Of a stretch of 64,000 nucleotides of DNA, positions 9,501 through 18,926 are shown piece after piece; the stretch's first letter is position 1; each line of letters starts with the position of its first letter. The translations under genes were made by a program, and so were the position numbers. This DNA comes from MPNO01 sp965200535 (GTDB lineage Bacteria > Pseudomonadota > Alphaproteobacteria > MPNO01): positions 310,001 through 374,000 of the forward strand of contig CBDAUF010000002.1 of the NCBI GenBank assembly GCA_965200535.1, in the 5' to 3' direction. A model generated the notes under the pieces. It made no database searches. It was given only the letters and a program-made list of their open reading frames with translations, and was not told the DNA's origin.

Positions 9501-10871
9501 GAGCGCCGCATCCACTACCTGCTGGAGCCCGGCTGGCGCGCCGACCAGGCGATCCAGGGGCTCGGCCGCACCCACAGGACGCACCAGGCCTCGGCGCCGC
9601 TGTTCCGCCCCGTCACCACCGACGTCAAGGGCGAGCGCCGCTTCATCGCCACCATCGCACGCCGGCTCGACAGCCTCGGCGCCATCACCCGCGGCCAGCG
9701 CGACAGCCAGACCGCCATGGGCGACGCCGCCCTCTTCCGCGAGAGCGACAATCTGGAGAGCGTCTACGCCAGGGCGGCGCTGCGCCAGTTCTACAGCGCG
9801 CTGTGGCGGGGCTCCCTCCCGGGCTGGCCCATCGACCGCTTCGAGGACGCCACCGGGCTGAAACTGGTCCACGAGGGCGGCCTCCGGGACGAGCTGCCGC
9901 CGATGCCGAAGTTCCTCAACCGCCTGCTCGCGCTCCCCATCGCCGAGCAGAACGAACTGTTCTCGGAACTCGAGATGCGCATCGAGGCCAACATCGCCCA
10001 CGCCATCGAGGCCCGCAGCTACGAGGTCGGCGTCGAGACCGTCGCCGCCGACACCCTCGCCGTCGCCGGGCGCGAGACCCTCCACGAGCATCCCGGCACG
10101 GGGGCGGTGACCGAACTGGTCGAGATCCTCCGCCGCGACCGGCTGGCGCCGCTCTCCGCGGACGCCGCGCTGGAGATCGCCGGCAGGGACCCCGGACCCG
10201 ACGGCGGGCCGCGGCTCGTCGTCAACGCGCGCTCGCAGCGCGCCGCCGCCCTGCTGCCGGCGCCGTCGCGCATGTTCGACGACGGCGGGGTGCAGGAGCG
10301 GGTCCGTCTGCTGCGGCCGGCCGCGCGCGAGACCATGGCGTGCGCCGAACTCGACGCCTCCCTCTGGCGGCCCGCCGACGAGCCCGCATGGCGCACTTTC
10401 TGGGACCGTGAGATCGGCGGCCTGCCGACCCACCGCGAGTCCCGCTTCTGGCTCGCCGCCGGCCTGCTGTTGCCGGTCTGGGACCGCCTGCCGGCGGACA
10501 ACATGCGGGTGCGCCGGCTCACCGCCGATTGCGGCACGGCCCTCATCGGACGCGTGCTCGACGCCGAACAGGTGCGCGCCGTGCGCGCGGCCTTCGGCCT
10601 CTCCGGCGGCCCCACCATGACCGGGCCCGAGGCCTTCGATGCCGTCATGCGGCGCGGCAGCCCGCTGCCGCTCGCCAACGGCTGGCGCCTCGCGCGGCGC
10701 CGCATCATGGGCGCCGACCGGGTCGAGATCGAGGGGCCGGCCGACACCGACCTGCCCGTCCTCAGGCGCATCGGCTGCATCGTCGAGATCGTCTCCTGGC
10801 GCGCCCGCGTGTTCGTCCCCGGGGCGCACGTCCTCGACCGCATCCTCGAACGCTGGCCGCCCGCCGCGTGA
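6571..10871 (+). CDS. Strawberry-notch-like methyltransferase/helicase, frameshifted near the 5' end
   Basis: About 1,430 residues. The C-terminal two thirds form an SF2 helicase with a strawberry-notch Walker A (LGDGTGAGKGRQ, nt 8001-8040), a DEAH box (VVFDEAHAMA, near 8350) and the motif SATGATTLPGLAYAGRLG. The N-terminal part is a methyltransferase-like region with NPPF (near 7090). The best start is ATG 6571 after CACGGAG, which reads into GDAIFSAAR and then loses frame. Restoring one base near 6693 (CGCAC for CGCCAC) joins it to HLLPALEAGRALDAATL in the long frame. The first in-frame ATG of the long frame is 6753. The segment that should hold SAM motif I is missing near 6895-6955. Such genes are hallmarks of alphaproteobacterial ICEs; the biochemical role is unknown. 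Confidence 0.8.
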
Positions 10872-10991
10872 GCCGGTACGCATCCCCGGGGGGCCGTACC
10901 GCCGGCCCGGTCTTCACCCGTCAACGGTGTGCAACGATGCCCCGGCCGCCCCGCTTCCGCCGCCGCCGCACCGCCGAGAAGGACCCGTCCC

Positions 10992-11246
10992 ATGACCGCC
11001 CAGACCCTGCCCGACAACCCCGACTTCTGCTTCGTCCCCGCCTACGATGTCGAGGTCGACGTGCAGCAGATCCGCATCGTCATCGAGGGGATCGCCGGAC
11101 ACGTGCCGACCGCCCTCGTCGCCCTCGACCTCGAGGACGCCCTCGCCATCTGCGACAAGCTCAACCGACGCCTCGGCCTCGACCGCGAGGCCTGGACCGC
11201 CATGGCCGCCGCATCCATGCAGGCCGAGGACGACCTCCTGCACTGA
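10992..11246 (+). CDS. Small conserved ICE protein, 84 residues
   Basis: ATG 10992, 84 residues, acidic. The compact core (FVPAYDVEVDVQQIRIVIEG, then TALVALDLEDALAICDKLNRRLG) looks like a folded alpha/beta protein. No family was recognised. It lies 120 bp after the strawberry-notch gene on the same strand and is likely co-transcribed with it. A longer in-frame ORF begins at 10929, but its extra residues are low-complexity Arg/Pro/Ala. Confidence 0.6.
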   Translation: MTAQTLPDNPDFCFVPAYDVEVDVQQIRIVIEGIAGHVPTALVALDLEDALAICDKLNRRLGLDREAWTAMAAASMQAEDDLLH

Positions 11247-11566
11247 AGCGCCGGCCGCGCCCGGACGCGGCATCCGGATCGGCGCCCGCCCGCCGCCGGC
11301 CGGCCTGCCCGTCGCGCCCGCCGGGACCGCCGGGCGCCCGGCCCTCGATGCCGCCCGGCAGCGCATCCGCACGCATCCTCATGGGCGCCGCATCCCGGTG
11401 TTCGATCTCGCATCGATGACGCCCCGGGCCGTGTGCCAGCGCCTCGCCGCCATCCGCCGCGCGGCCTCCGCACACTGGAGGACGAGACGAGCGGATGCCG
11501 GGCGAGCGCCCGGCAGGGGAGAGGGAGTGGCCCTCGACCGCCTCCGGGCACAACCGGAGACCGAAC
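11247..11566. other. 320-bp stretch without a convincing gene
   Basis: GC-rich inverted-repeat-like sequence (GCCGGCCGGCC and CCGGGCGCCCGG). One frame carries a short helical-looking string (TPRAVCQRLAAIRRAASAHW, about 11417-11476) with no good start; it may be a decayed small gene. Confidence 0.4.
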
Positions 11567-11806
11567 ATGTTCGACACCGACTTCGATCCCGCCCCCACCG
11601 GACCCGACCTGCTCGCCGAACTCGGCATCGACCCCCTGACCGTCCGCGAGGTCGGCGAGGACGACCGCGGCATGCGCTGTCCCGACCGGCCGGTCCTCTT
11701 CCCCGACCGCCGCTTCGCCGACCGCTGCCGCGAGGCGGCGCTGGCGGAGCCCCCCGGCCCGGCCGCCGTGCCCCGGCCCGCGGGATGGAGGTCGAGGAGG
11801 GCTTGA
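11567..11806 (+). CDS. Small hypothetical ICE protein, 79 residues
   Basis: Starts at ATG 11567 after ACCGGAGACCG. Acidic N-terminus (FDTDFDPAPTGPDLLAELGI), then VREVGEDDRGMRCPDRPVLFPD. No family was recognised. It sits 90 bp upstream of ssb on the same strand. Confidence 0.45.
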   Translation: MFDTDFDPAPTGPDLLAELGIDPLTVREVGEDDRGMRCPDRPVLFPDRRFADRCREAALAEPPGPAAVPRPAGWRSRRA

Positions 11807-11895
11807 AAGGAGTGAACGGAAGGAGGTCGGGAGAGAGCCGGTCTCCGACCGTTCCTGTTCCATCGTCATCATCGAGATCCATGCAGGAGAACATC

Positions 11896-12348
11896 ATGAG
11901 CTTCGGACTGAACCGCGCGGAACTGATCGGCCGCCTCGGCGCCGACGTCACCGTCAACCATCTCGCATCGGGAGGCCGCGTGGCCAACCTGAGCATCGCC
12001 ACCGACGAGAGCTACATCGACCGGAACGGCGGCGGCGAGCGTATCGACAAGACCGAGTGGCACCGGGTCGTCACCTTCCAGGACGGGCTCATCGACATGC
12101 TCGACAAGCACGCCAGGAAGGGCCGCCTGGTCTACGTCGCGGGCAAGATGCAGACCCGGCGCTGGCGCAAGGACGGCGAGGACACCGACCGGTTCTCCAC
12201 CGAGATCCTGCTCGTCCCCGGATCGCGGATCCAGTTCCTCGACAAGGCGAACGGAGCCGGCGGCGCGGCGGTCCCGGCGCAGCCCGACGACCAGCCCGGG
12301 AACGGGCCGGCCGCGTCCGCGGATCCGGACGACTCGATCCCCTTCTGA
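11896..12348 (+). CDS. ssb: Single-stranded DNA-binding protein (first of two in the ICE)
   Basis: 150 residues. An OB fold of the SSB family is clear: NRAELIGRLGADV, VANLSIATDESYIDR, KTEWHRVVTF, GRLVYVAGKMQTRRW. A disordered Ala/Pro/Gly linker leads to the acidic tip DDSIPF, the usual SSB partner-binding C-terminus. The alternative ATG at 11881 would add five residues (MQENI). A strong terminator follows. It would coat ssDNA during transfer or replication of the element. A second ssb lies inside the tra operon (38048-38473). Confidence 0.9.
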   Translation: MSFGLNRAELIGRLGADVTVNHLASGGRVANLSIATDESYIDRNGGGERIDKTEWHRVVTFQDGLIDMLDKHARKGRLVYVAGKMQTRRWRKDGEDTDRFSTEILLVPGSRIQFLDKANGAGGAAVPAQPDDQPGNGPAASADPDDSIPF

Positions 12349-12374
12349 CGTTTCCATCGTTCCTCCCCCGCCTC

Positions 12375-12408
12375 GGGCCGGCGCTCACCCAGCGCCGGCC
12401 CTTTTTTT
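12375..12408 (+). terminator. Rho-independent terminator after ssb
   Basis: Perfect stem GGGCCGGCGCT (12375-12385), 5-nt loop, complementary arm (12391-12401), then seven T (12402-12408). It lies 27 bp after the ssb stop. Confidence 0.9.
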
Positions 12409-12595
12409 GCTGCCCGTCCGGAGGGAGGCCGTCCGGGCCGCACGCCCGCGCTCCGCGCGCGGCGCTGCCCCTCCGGCGCCAGCCGGAGGCGGAGGCCCGG
12501 CCGGTACCGGGCGCCCGTCCCCGACCGGAGGATCCCATGCGCCGCCATCCCGTCCCCGCCGCGCCCCGGCCCGCTTCGCCCGCCGGAGGCGCACC

Positions 12596-13636
12596 GTGAA
12601 CGCGTCCGATACCGCCGCCGCGCTGGCGGCGCGCGCCGAGGCCGTCTGCCGCCGCTGGCTCCCGCACGGCCGCAGGTGCGGCCGCTACTGGGTCGCCGGC
12701 GACCTCGACGGCGCCCGCGGACGCTCGCTCTGGGTCCGCCTCGGAGGCCCCGGCACACCCGGAAAGTGGACCGATGCCGCGACCGGGCAGCACGGCGACC
12801 TCCTCGACCTCATCCGCCACCGCTCCGGCGCCGCCTCGCTCCGCGATGCGCTTGCCGAGGCCCACACCTTCCTCGCCCTGCCGGCTGCGCCCGCATCGGG
12901 CGAGGATGGCGCCTACGACGCTGCCCAGGCGGCGCGCCGCCTCTGGGCGCGTTGCCGCGCCATCGACGGCACCCATGCGGAGGCCTATCTCCACGCCCGG
13001 GGCCTTGCGCGCCGCCGCTTCCGGGCGCTCCGCTTCCACCCCGCCCTTCGCTACCGCGAAGGCGCCTCCGTGCGGCCGCTGCCGGCGCTGGTCGCCGCCG
13101 TGACCGGCAGCGGCGGCGCCGTCACCGGCGTGCAGCGCACGTGGCTCGACCCCCGCGCGCCCGCCAAGGCGGGCGTCGCCGCGCCCCGCAAGGCGCTCGG
13201 GCGCATCCACGGCCGCGCCGTCCGCTTCGGAACCCCCGACGACACCCTCCTGGTCGGCGAGGGCATCGAGACCGTGCTGTCGGCGGTCGCCGCCGTCCCC
13301 GAGATCGCCGCCGCCGCCGCGCTCTCCGCCGGCAGCCTCGGCGCTTTCGCGCCTCCGCCCGGCGTCGCCCGCATCGTCATCGCCCGCGACAACGACGCCG
13401 AAGGCGAGCAGGCGGCGATGCGCCTCGCCCGGCGCTGTGCGCGGGCAGGCGTCGCCGCCACCGTCGTCGCCCCCGAGGGCGGCGACTTCAATGACGATCT
13501 CCTGGAGCTCGGCGCGCCTCTGCTCCGCGCCCGACTGGCGCCGCTGTTCCGCTGCGCGGGAGGTAGAGGAGAGCGGAGGGACGGGCAAGCCCGTCCGGAG
13601 AGAGGAGAGAGCCCGTGGATGCCGTCATCAACCTGA
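12596..13636 (+). CDS. Toprim-domain, primase-like protein
   Basis: 346 residues from GTG 12596, preceded by CCGGAGG. The N-terminal half (DUF7146-like; KWTDAATGQHGDLLDLIRH) resembles the zinc-less primase-type N-region of plasmid and phage proteins. The C-terminal half is a Toprim domain with GEGIETVLS (about residue 220) and the acidic motif ARDNDAEGEQAA (about 263). Such proteins are thought to prime DNA synthesis on the incoming strand after transfer. Upstream ORF extension to 12407 is rejected because it is Arg/Pro-rich and lacks a ribosome site. It overlaps the next gene by 22 bp. Confidence 0.85.
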   Translation: MNASDTAAALAARAEAVCRRWLPHGRRCGRYWVAGDLDGARGRSLWVRLGGPGTPGKWTDAATGQHGDLLDLIRHRSGAASLRDALAEAHTFLALPAAPASGEDGAYDAAQAARRLWARCRAIDGTHAEAYLHARGLARRRFRALRFHPALRYREGASVRPLPALVAAVTGSGGAVTGVQRTWLDPRAPAKAGVAAPRKALGRIHGRAVRFGTPDDTLLVGEGIETVLSAVAAVPEIAAAAALSAGSLGAFAPPPGVARIVIARDNDAEGEQAAMRLARRCARAGVAATVVAPEGGDFNDDLLELGAPLLRARLAPLFRCAGGRGERRDGQARPERGESPWMPSST

Positions 13637-13950
13637 GACACGAACCGCAACTGCGCGAGGCGTTCGGTCACGCGCATGTCGTCGACGACACCGTGCTCAT
13701 CGACCGCCGCACACGCTGGGGCAACCCCTTCCGCATCGGACGCGACGGATCGCGCGAAGAGGTCATCGCCCGCTACCGCGCCGATCTCTGGCGTCGCATC
13801 CGGGCGGGCGGGATCCCGCTCGTGGACCTCGCCGAACTCGACGGCTGCTGGCTCGCATGCTGGTGCGAACCGCTGCCGTGCCACGGGCATGTCCTCGCAC
13901 GCGCCGCCGCATGGGCCTCCGGCGTCCTCGCGGAGCGGGCCGATGAATGA
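13615..13950 (+). CDS. DUF4326 protein
   Basis: 111 residues from GTG 13615. It carries the DUF4326 pattern: DRRTRWGNPFRIGRDGSREEV, YRADLWRRI, then LACWCEPLPCHGHVLA with conserved Cys and His. The family is common on phages and mobile elements and has no settled function; the Cys/His pattern suggests metal binding. It starts inside the end of the Toprim gene, so the two are probably translationally coupled. Confidence 0.85.
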   Translation: MDAVINLRHEPQLREAFGHAHVVDDTVLIDRRTRWGNPFRIGRDGSREEVIARYRADLWRRIRAGGIPLVDLAELDGCWLACWCEPLPCHGHVLARAAAWASGVLAERADE

Positions 13951-14008
13951 CGCCCCGCCGGACCGTCCATTCGCTCCGAACCCTGCAACCCGAGATCGGG
14001 AGATCGTC

Positions 14009-15160
14009 ATGAACACCACCGACACCGTCATGAGCGACGCCTTCGCACGCGCCGGCTTCGATACCGACGCCTTCACCGCCGACGATGACCACGGCGACAA
14101 CGGCGACGAGCGCCGCGCCGCATCGGCAACCGCCATCGTCTGCGAAAGCCTCGCGCTTCACGGCGCCGCCCCCGGCCCCGACGAGGTCGACAACCGGCCC
14201 CTGTGGGAAGCCCCGGACCGCACCAGGACCCGCCCCCACGGAGAGCTGACCGCCGCCCAGCAGCGCACCCGCCGCATCGAATACAGGCTGCGCAGCGACT
14301 AGGACCCCAACCGTCACCCCGGCGACCCGCTCGACCTGCCGGACCTTCGCGCCGCCTTCGAGGATTCCCACCTGCCCGCCATCGTGCACGAGATCATCGA
14401 CCTCGCCGCCGAACGCCTGTGCGCCGACGGCACCATGCTTGCCGACGAGCGCGAAAGCATGATCTGGGGACTGGTCAATTGCTTCCATGCCCAGACCCGG
14501 CGCCTCGACCGCACGCTGGACCGCATCGAGCCCGAGCTGCGCGACCTGCAACGCGCGCAGGACGGTTCCGAAGTCAAGTCGCACGAACTGGAGATGATGA
14601 CCGACCGCGTGCACAACATGGCCGATCGCCGCGACGCTCTCGAGATCTTCCGCGATTGCGCCGCCGACGCCTACCGCGCCCGCACCGGCGACGTGTGGAG
14701 ACCGCGACACGGCTCGCACGCCAGCCGCACCCGGCAACTCACCTCCGCTGCCATCGACGCACGCAAATTCATGCGCGCCCGCAAGGACCGCGAGACACAG
14801 GCCCACCTGCCGCAGGGAACCCTCGTCGCCATCGCCGGCGGCAAGGACGTCGCCGACCCCGACGCGGTGACCGCCCGGCTCGACAAGACCCGCGGCAAAT
14901 ACCCCGACATGGTCCTCGTGCACGGCGGCGGCCCCGGCGTCGAGAAGATCGCGGCTCGCTGGGCCGAGCGCAACGGCGTCCACCAGATCGTCTGCAAACC
15001 CGACTGGAGCAGGCACGGACGCGCCGCGCCGTTCCGCCGCAACGACGAACTCCTCAACCTCCTGCCGAAGGGCATCATTGCCTTCCCCGGTTCCGGCATC
15101 ACCGAGAACCTCGTCGACAAGGCGCGCCAACTCGGCATCCCGGTTCTGCGCGCCGCATGA
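14009..15160 (+). pseudogene. DUF2493 (SLOG-like) protein, copy 1, interrupted by TAG
   Basis: ATG 14009 opens a frame with N-terminal SDAFARAGFDTDAFTADDD, interrupted by TAG at 14300-14302. The same frame continues without a break through DPNRHPGDPLDLPDLRAAFE and HEIIDLAAERLC to a DUF2493/YspA-type SLOG domain (LPQGTLVAIAGGKD, VLVHGGGPGVEKIAARWA, FRRNDELLNLLPKGIIAFPG), ending 15160. The neighbouring copy at 15755 is similar over its whole length, which proves the two parts belong together. SLOG domains bind nucleotide-type ligands. The downstream part could still be made from ATG 14384. Amber suppression is possible but unsupported. Confidence 0.8.
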
Positions 15161-15754
15161 TCCGCTCCGCCTCGCGGGCCGCGTCGCTCCGGCGCGGCCC
15201 GTTCATCCTTCCCGACGCCGTCCGGTGCAGCAGCCGGTGGATTGGCACCCGCCGCCACGAAAACACCAGGTCGTCGGGACTCCGATGCCGCAACGGTGTT
15301 CGAAGAAGAAGCAGGGCGACCCCTGCGGGCCGGGCTCTCCGCTGCAATCTCCGCTGCGCTCCGATTTACGCTGCGATCCCTGTCGCCTCCGGTCGCTGCC
15401 GCTCCCTGCGCGCTCCGCTTGCCTGCAATGCTGTCGGGTCCTCCCGCCGTGACTGCCCATTGTCCCACACGTGCTCGCTCCGCCAACCCTGCGGGTCCTC
15501 CGCTTCGCTCCTGCCGCGGCTCGCAATGAAACGGCGCTTCGCGCCTGGGTCTGGCGAAACGCGCGACCGTGGCTCCGCGCTCGCTGCGCTCCCTTGTGCG
15601 CCCGCACCACTCGCGCGTTCCGCCAGACCGTTCATTGCGGCCCCGGTGGCTCCCCTGCGCGCGCGTGAAACAACGGGCAGTCACCACGGGGGAGCCCCCC
15701 GAGGCCGGGCCGCCCCGGTCCGAATGTTTTATTTTTTGAAGAAGGAAAACCGTC
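15161..15754. other. 594-bp non-coding spacer between the two DUF2493 copies
   Basis: No ORF here looks coding. The sequence is rich in variants of CGCTCCG and GCTGCGCTCC repeated at uneven spacing (about 15350-15590). It ends in an AT-rich leader (TTTTATTTTTTGAAGAAGG, 15728-15746) with a good ribosome site for the second copy. A structured RNA or regulatory leader is possible. Confidence 0.4.
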
Positions 15755-16759
15755 ATGACCCGCGACGACACCCACGGCAACGACACCGCGATGGCCGACG
15801 CTTTCGCAAGGGCAGGTTTCGTGCTCGATACCCCGACCGCGGACGACGACGGATCCGACGAATGCCGCGCCGCTTCGCCCACCGCGGCAGTCTGCGAGTC
15901 CGCCGCCCTCTTCGGAGCGACCCCCGACCGCGACGAACCCGACACGCGCGAGGTCTGGGACAAGGACGACGCATTGGACGCCGTGAGCGAAGCCTTCCGC
16001 ATCGTCGCCCACGGCATCGCTCCCGACGGAACCCAGCTCGCCGACGAGCGCGAAAGCCTGTTGTGGGGTTTCGTCAACATGCTCGACGCACAGACCCGCA
16101 GGCTCGACCGCAGCGCAGACCGCCTTATCCCGGAGATGCAGGACCTCGCCCGCGCCCAGGACGGAACCGAGATCAACGGGCGTGAGCTGGAACGCGTCAC
16201 CGACCGCGCACGCAACCTCGCCGCACGGCGCGACGCATTCGAGACCATGCGCGATGCCGCAGCCGACGCATACCGCGCGGAGACCGGCGATATCTGGCGC
16301 CCGAGGCACGGATCGCACACCAGCCGGACCGGACACCTCACCTCCGCCGCGATCGACGCCCGCGACTTCATCCGCGCCCGCAAGGACCGCGAGACCACGG
16401 CTCACCTGCCGCAGGGAACCCTCATCGCCATCGCCGGCGGCAAGGACACGGACCCCGCCGCTGTCTTCGCCGCCCTCGACAAGGTGCGCGCCAAGTACGC
16501 CGATCTCGTCCTCGTCCACGGCGGAGGACCCGGAACCGACCGCATCGCCGCCCAATGGGCAGACCGCAACGACGTTCACCAGATCGTCTGCAAGCCTGAC
16601 TGGCAACGCCACGGACGCGCCGCCCCCTTCCGCCGCAACGACGAACTGCTTGACCTTCTGCCGAAGGGCGTCATCGCCTTTGCCGGAAACGGCATCACCG
16701 ACAACCTCGTCGACAAGGCAAGACAGCTCGGCATTCCCGTCATGAAGGCCGCGGCGTGA
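15755..16759 (+). CDS. DUF2493 (SLOG-like) protein, copy 2
   Basis: 334 residues, intact. N-terminal region MADAFARAGF, a middle helical segment (LADERESLLWGFVNMLDAQT, then RAQDGTEINGRELERV) and the C-terminal DUF2493/YspA SLOG domain: TLIAIAGGKDTD (about residue 225), LVHGGGPGTDRIAAQWA, FRRNDELLDLLPKGVIAF and NLVDKARQLGIPV. SLOG domains are nucleotide- or ligand-binding Rossmann folds, often next to DNA-processing or defence genes. It is the tandem paralogue of the interrupted gene at 14009 and probably supplies whatever function remains. It has a strong AAGAAGG ribosome site. Confidence 0.85.
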   Translation: MTRDDTHGNDTAMADAFARAGFVLDTPTADDDGSDECRAASPTAAVCESAALFGATPDRDEPDTREVWDKDDALDAVSEAFRIVAHGIAPDGTQLADERESLLWGFVNMLDAQTRRLDRSADRLIPEMQDLARAQDGTEINGRELERVTDRARNLAARRDAFETMRDAAADAYRAETGDIWRPRHGSHTSRTGHLTSAAIDARDFIRARKDRETTAHLPQGTLIAIAGGKDTDPAAVFAALDKVRAKYADLVLVHGGGPGTDRIAAQWADRNDVHQIVCKPDWQRHGRAAPFRRNDELLDLLPKGVIAFAGNGITDNLVDKARQLGIPVMKAAA

Positions 16760-17378
16760 GCCGCACCGCGCCCGACACGACCGCCGGCAGCGTGTCCCGC
16801 ACCGCTACCCGCGCAGCCGGCCGCACCGCCGGCCGCATCAAGCGCCGCGGCGGCTCCCCTCCGCCGCTCGCGCCGGCGACGATTCCCTCATCGCATCTCA
16901 AGCCGATTTGGCGCCTTCCACGCCCGGAAGGCGCGGTTTGTTTACACCTGACGCAGGCCCCTGCGGTCGTAGCGGGTGCTACGAATGACTGCGATCTACT
17001 GCGCAGGCCTTTGATTTTATGTAGTTCCGCGCACTCGTTGCATGCCGGAAAAAGTCCGCCGTTACAGCGCGCCTGCCGTCGCCATCAGGGCGCGCCGCAA
17101 GAATGGCGGGAATTCAGGAGCTTGGTCGACCCGGGCTAGGCGACCTGATCCTTCCCGCCGCTGGAGCGCGTATCCTCTTCACAAGGGAGGGCGCTCCAGC
17201 GGCGTGCGCCTGGCTGCGCGCTGCTACGATAAGGGCGGTCTCCCGGCGCCTCGCTTGACATTGCTTCGGGGGCGGGCAAAGCGTGCATCGCATTCCAGAA
17301 AGGCCGAGATGCATGTGGATTGCCGAGACAAACGGGTCGCTACTGTAGTCATGATCGACCGGGAAAGGGACGAGGAAG
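16760..17378. other. Non-coding region, candidate origin of transfer
   Basis: About 620 bp with no coding signal, next to a probable relaxosome accessory gene. It contains a perfect 14-bp inverted repeat (see 17156-17204), an AT-richer patch (about 16905-17040) and local repeats such as GCCGGCCGCACC. oriT regions of MOBF systems typically combine inverted repeats, an AT-rich patch and a neighbouring accessory DNA-binding gene. No nic site is proven. Confidence 0.35.
17156..17204. repeat. Perfect 14-bp inverted repeat in the candidate oriT
   Basis: Arms CGCCGCTGGAGCGC (17156-17169) and its exact complement (17191-17204) flank a 21-nt spacer. There is no T-run, so a terminator is less likely than a protein-binding or relaxase-recognition site. 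Confidence 0.7.
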
Positions 17379-17711
17379 ATGGAAAAACCGAATGAACAAT
17401 CGCTGGAAAAGCGCGTTCACGTGACCTCCGGACAATGGGACCGTTTGCAGGAGGCGGCCCGGGGAACCAGCCTCACCGTGAATCAGCTCATGGTCGAACT
17501 CGCGATGGAGGCTCTCGACCGGCGTGAATGGCCGACCACCGAGGCCGAAATCCGCATGTATCGCGCCAGCCTGTTTACGGCCCAGGTGCTGGCGCGCGAG
17601 CTGATCGACACTGGACACGAGAAAAAGCTCGCTGAAATCCGCCGCCATGTTTCTCAGATGGCACCGGAACTGCCCACAAAAATGGTAGATCCAGCGCCAT
17701 CTGTTTGCTAA
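17379..17711 (+). CDS. Ribbon-helix-helix-like protein, probable relaxosome accessory factor
   Basis: 110 residues, start ATG 17379 after ACGAGGAAG. The N-terminal 50 residues follow an Arc/MetJ-like pattern: one strand (KRVHVTSGQWDRL), then two helices (LQEAARGTSLTVNQLMVELAMEAL, split by T-S-L-T). The rest is helical and charged. Small RHH proteins next to oriT (TrwA, TraY, MobC types) bind oriT and help the relaxase nick. Position beside a non-coding inverted-repeat region supports this; sequence alone does not prove it. A general repressor or antitoxin is the alternative. Confidence 0.6.
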   Translation: MEKPNEQSLEKRVHVTSGQWDRLQEAARGTSLTVNQLMVELAMEALDRREWPTTEAEIRMYRASLFTAQVLARELIDTGHEKKLAEIRRHVSQMAPELPTKMVDPAPSVC

Positions 17712-17868
17712 TGGCCGGTGGTTGCGACCTGTGTATCAGGTCTGGGGCTACCTGAAAATGGTGATTTCTGAATCTCTCAATGACCGAGCCCAGCTTGGGA
17801 TCGAAGGTTTGGCACCAGGCGACGCATCCTTTTTCGATCTTGACCCTCAGCCTTGAGGAAAGTGTCTG

Positions 17869-18765
17869 ATGCACGAACGTAGTAGTCTCAGAGACTCCGG
17901 TCGATACATCATATCGATCACCGATGCAGATATCACGGATCGGGAAATTATTTCCGTAGATACTCCCCACAAGGCTGTTACTGTACGCGATGACCTGCTC
18001 GAGAGGACTTTTCTCATCTTGATCTATCGGATCAATTTCGATTTGTATTACAGGTGGAAATCTCCGCGATTGGTAAGGTTTTCGAAACAAGAACATTCTC
18101 CATACATCTGCTCCAGAATACGATTGTCCACGCTGGCACAGTACCGCGAAGATGAAAGTCTCACATCGGGACAGGCCGACACGATGGAAGGTCGAATCAA
18201 GGCAGACGCTACACCGTTCGTGAGATGCCGTCTGTCAAAGAAGGGAGTGCAAGGCCCCATTCGGAATCTTAAGGCCGAAATGACGTTCGAGACGTCGAGC
18301 GACCCTTGGGTGTATTGCGCATCGATCTGTTCCGATAGCAGGCGCGACGCCATCGCTCTCGCCCGCAGCATATCACCCGACTACGACACCATAACCGATA
18401 TTCTAAGTGCGGAGGAGTTTGCTATCCAGCTCGGCGTCGATTTCGCTATCGCGTTGGACCCTTCAAGTCACATCGATACCACACCGCCTTGGGATCAGAT
18501 GGTCCTTGCGAGAATGCCATTCGATAAGATCATCCATGTACAGCACGGTCCGATTACATACGAGGACAACTTCGGCGCCCTCCGAACTGCCGACGATCTG
18601 GCGGATCTGGAACATCAATGGCGAGCCTGTTTTACCAAGCCTTACTCGTATTCTTGCTAGTCGGAATATCGTTTCGCCGTGTCGACCGCGGGCAACCCTC
18701 GGGATACGATCTTCTGGTTGCCGGTTTCGCCCGCCTTGAGAGACCTCACATCGATCCGGAGATGA
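17869..18765 (+). pseudogene. Unrecognised cargo gene interrupted by TAG
   Basis: ATG 17869 follows TTGAGGAAAG. The frame runs 263 residues to TAG at 18658-18660 and then continues with coding-like sequence (SEYRFAVSTAGNPRDTIFWL) to TGA at 18763-18765; I read the TAG as interrupting one gene of about 298 residues. Conserved-looking blocks are RIRLSTLAQYREDE, a DTMEG motif, PWVYCASICSD and a basic-aromatic end. No family was recognised. Base composition is clearly less GC-rich than the ICE backbone, as for the next gene. In 17712-17868 there is only a possible 32-codon ORF from ATG 17758. Confidence 0.55.
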
Positions 18766-18926
18766 TCATCGCCACGAATATTGCTCCCGGAGCGCGGCGC
18801 CTTCGGCTAACGATTCACCGTTAGCAAAACGACATCCTGAAGCAATCGACCCTGCCAAGAAGTCACCCTACGATTGAAGACGCAGAACTCAATGACAACA
18901 CGACCCGGAACAGGAAACCGCATCGA

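Noticed and set aside
17575..18096. Minus-strand ORF of 173 codons
   Set aside because: It lies opposite the RHH-like gene and the cargo gene, both of which have good ribosome sites and better composition.
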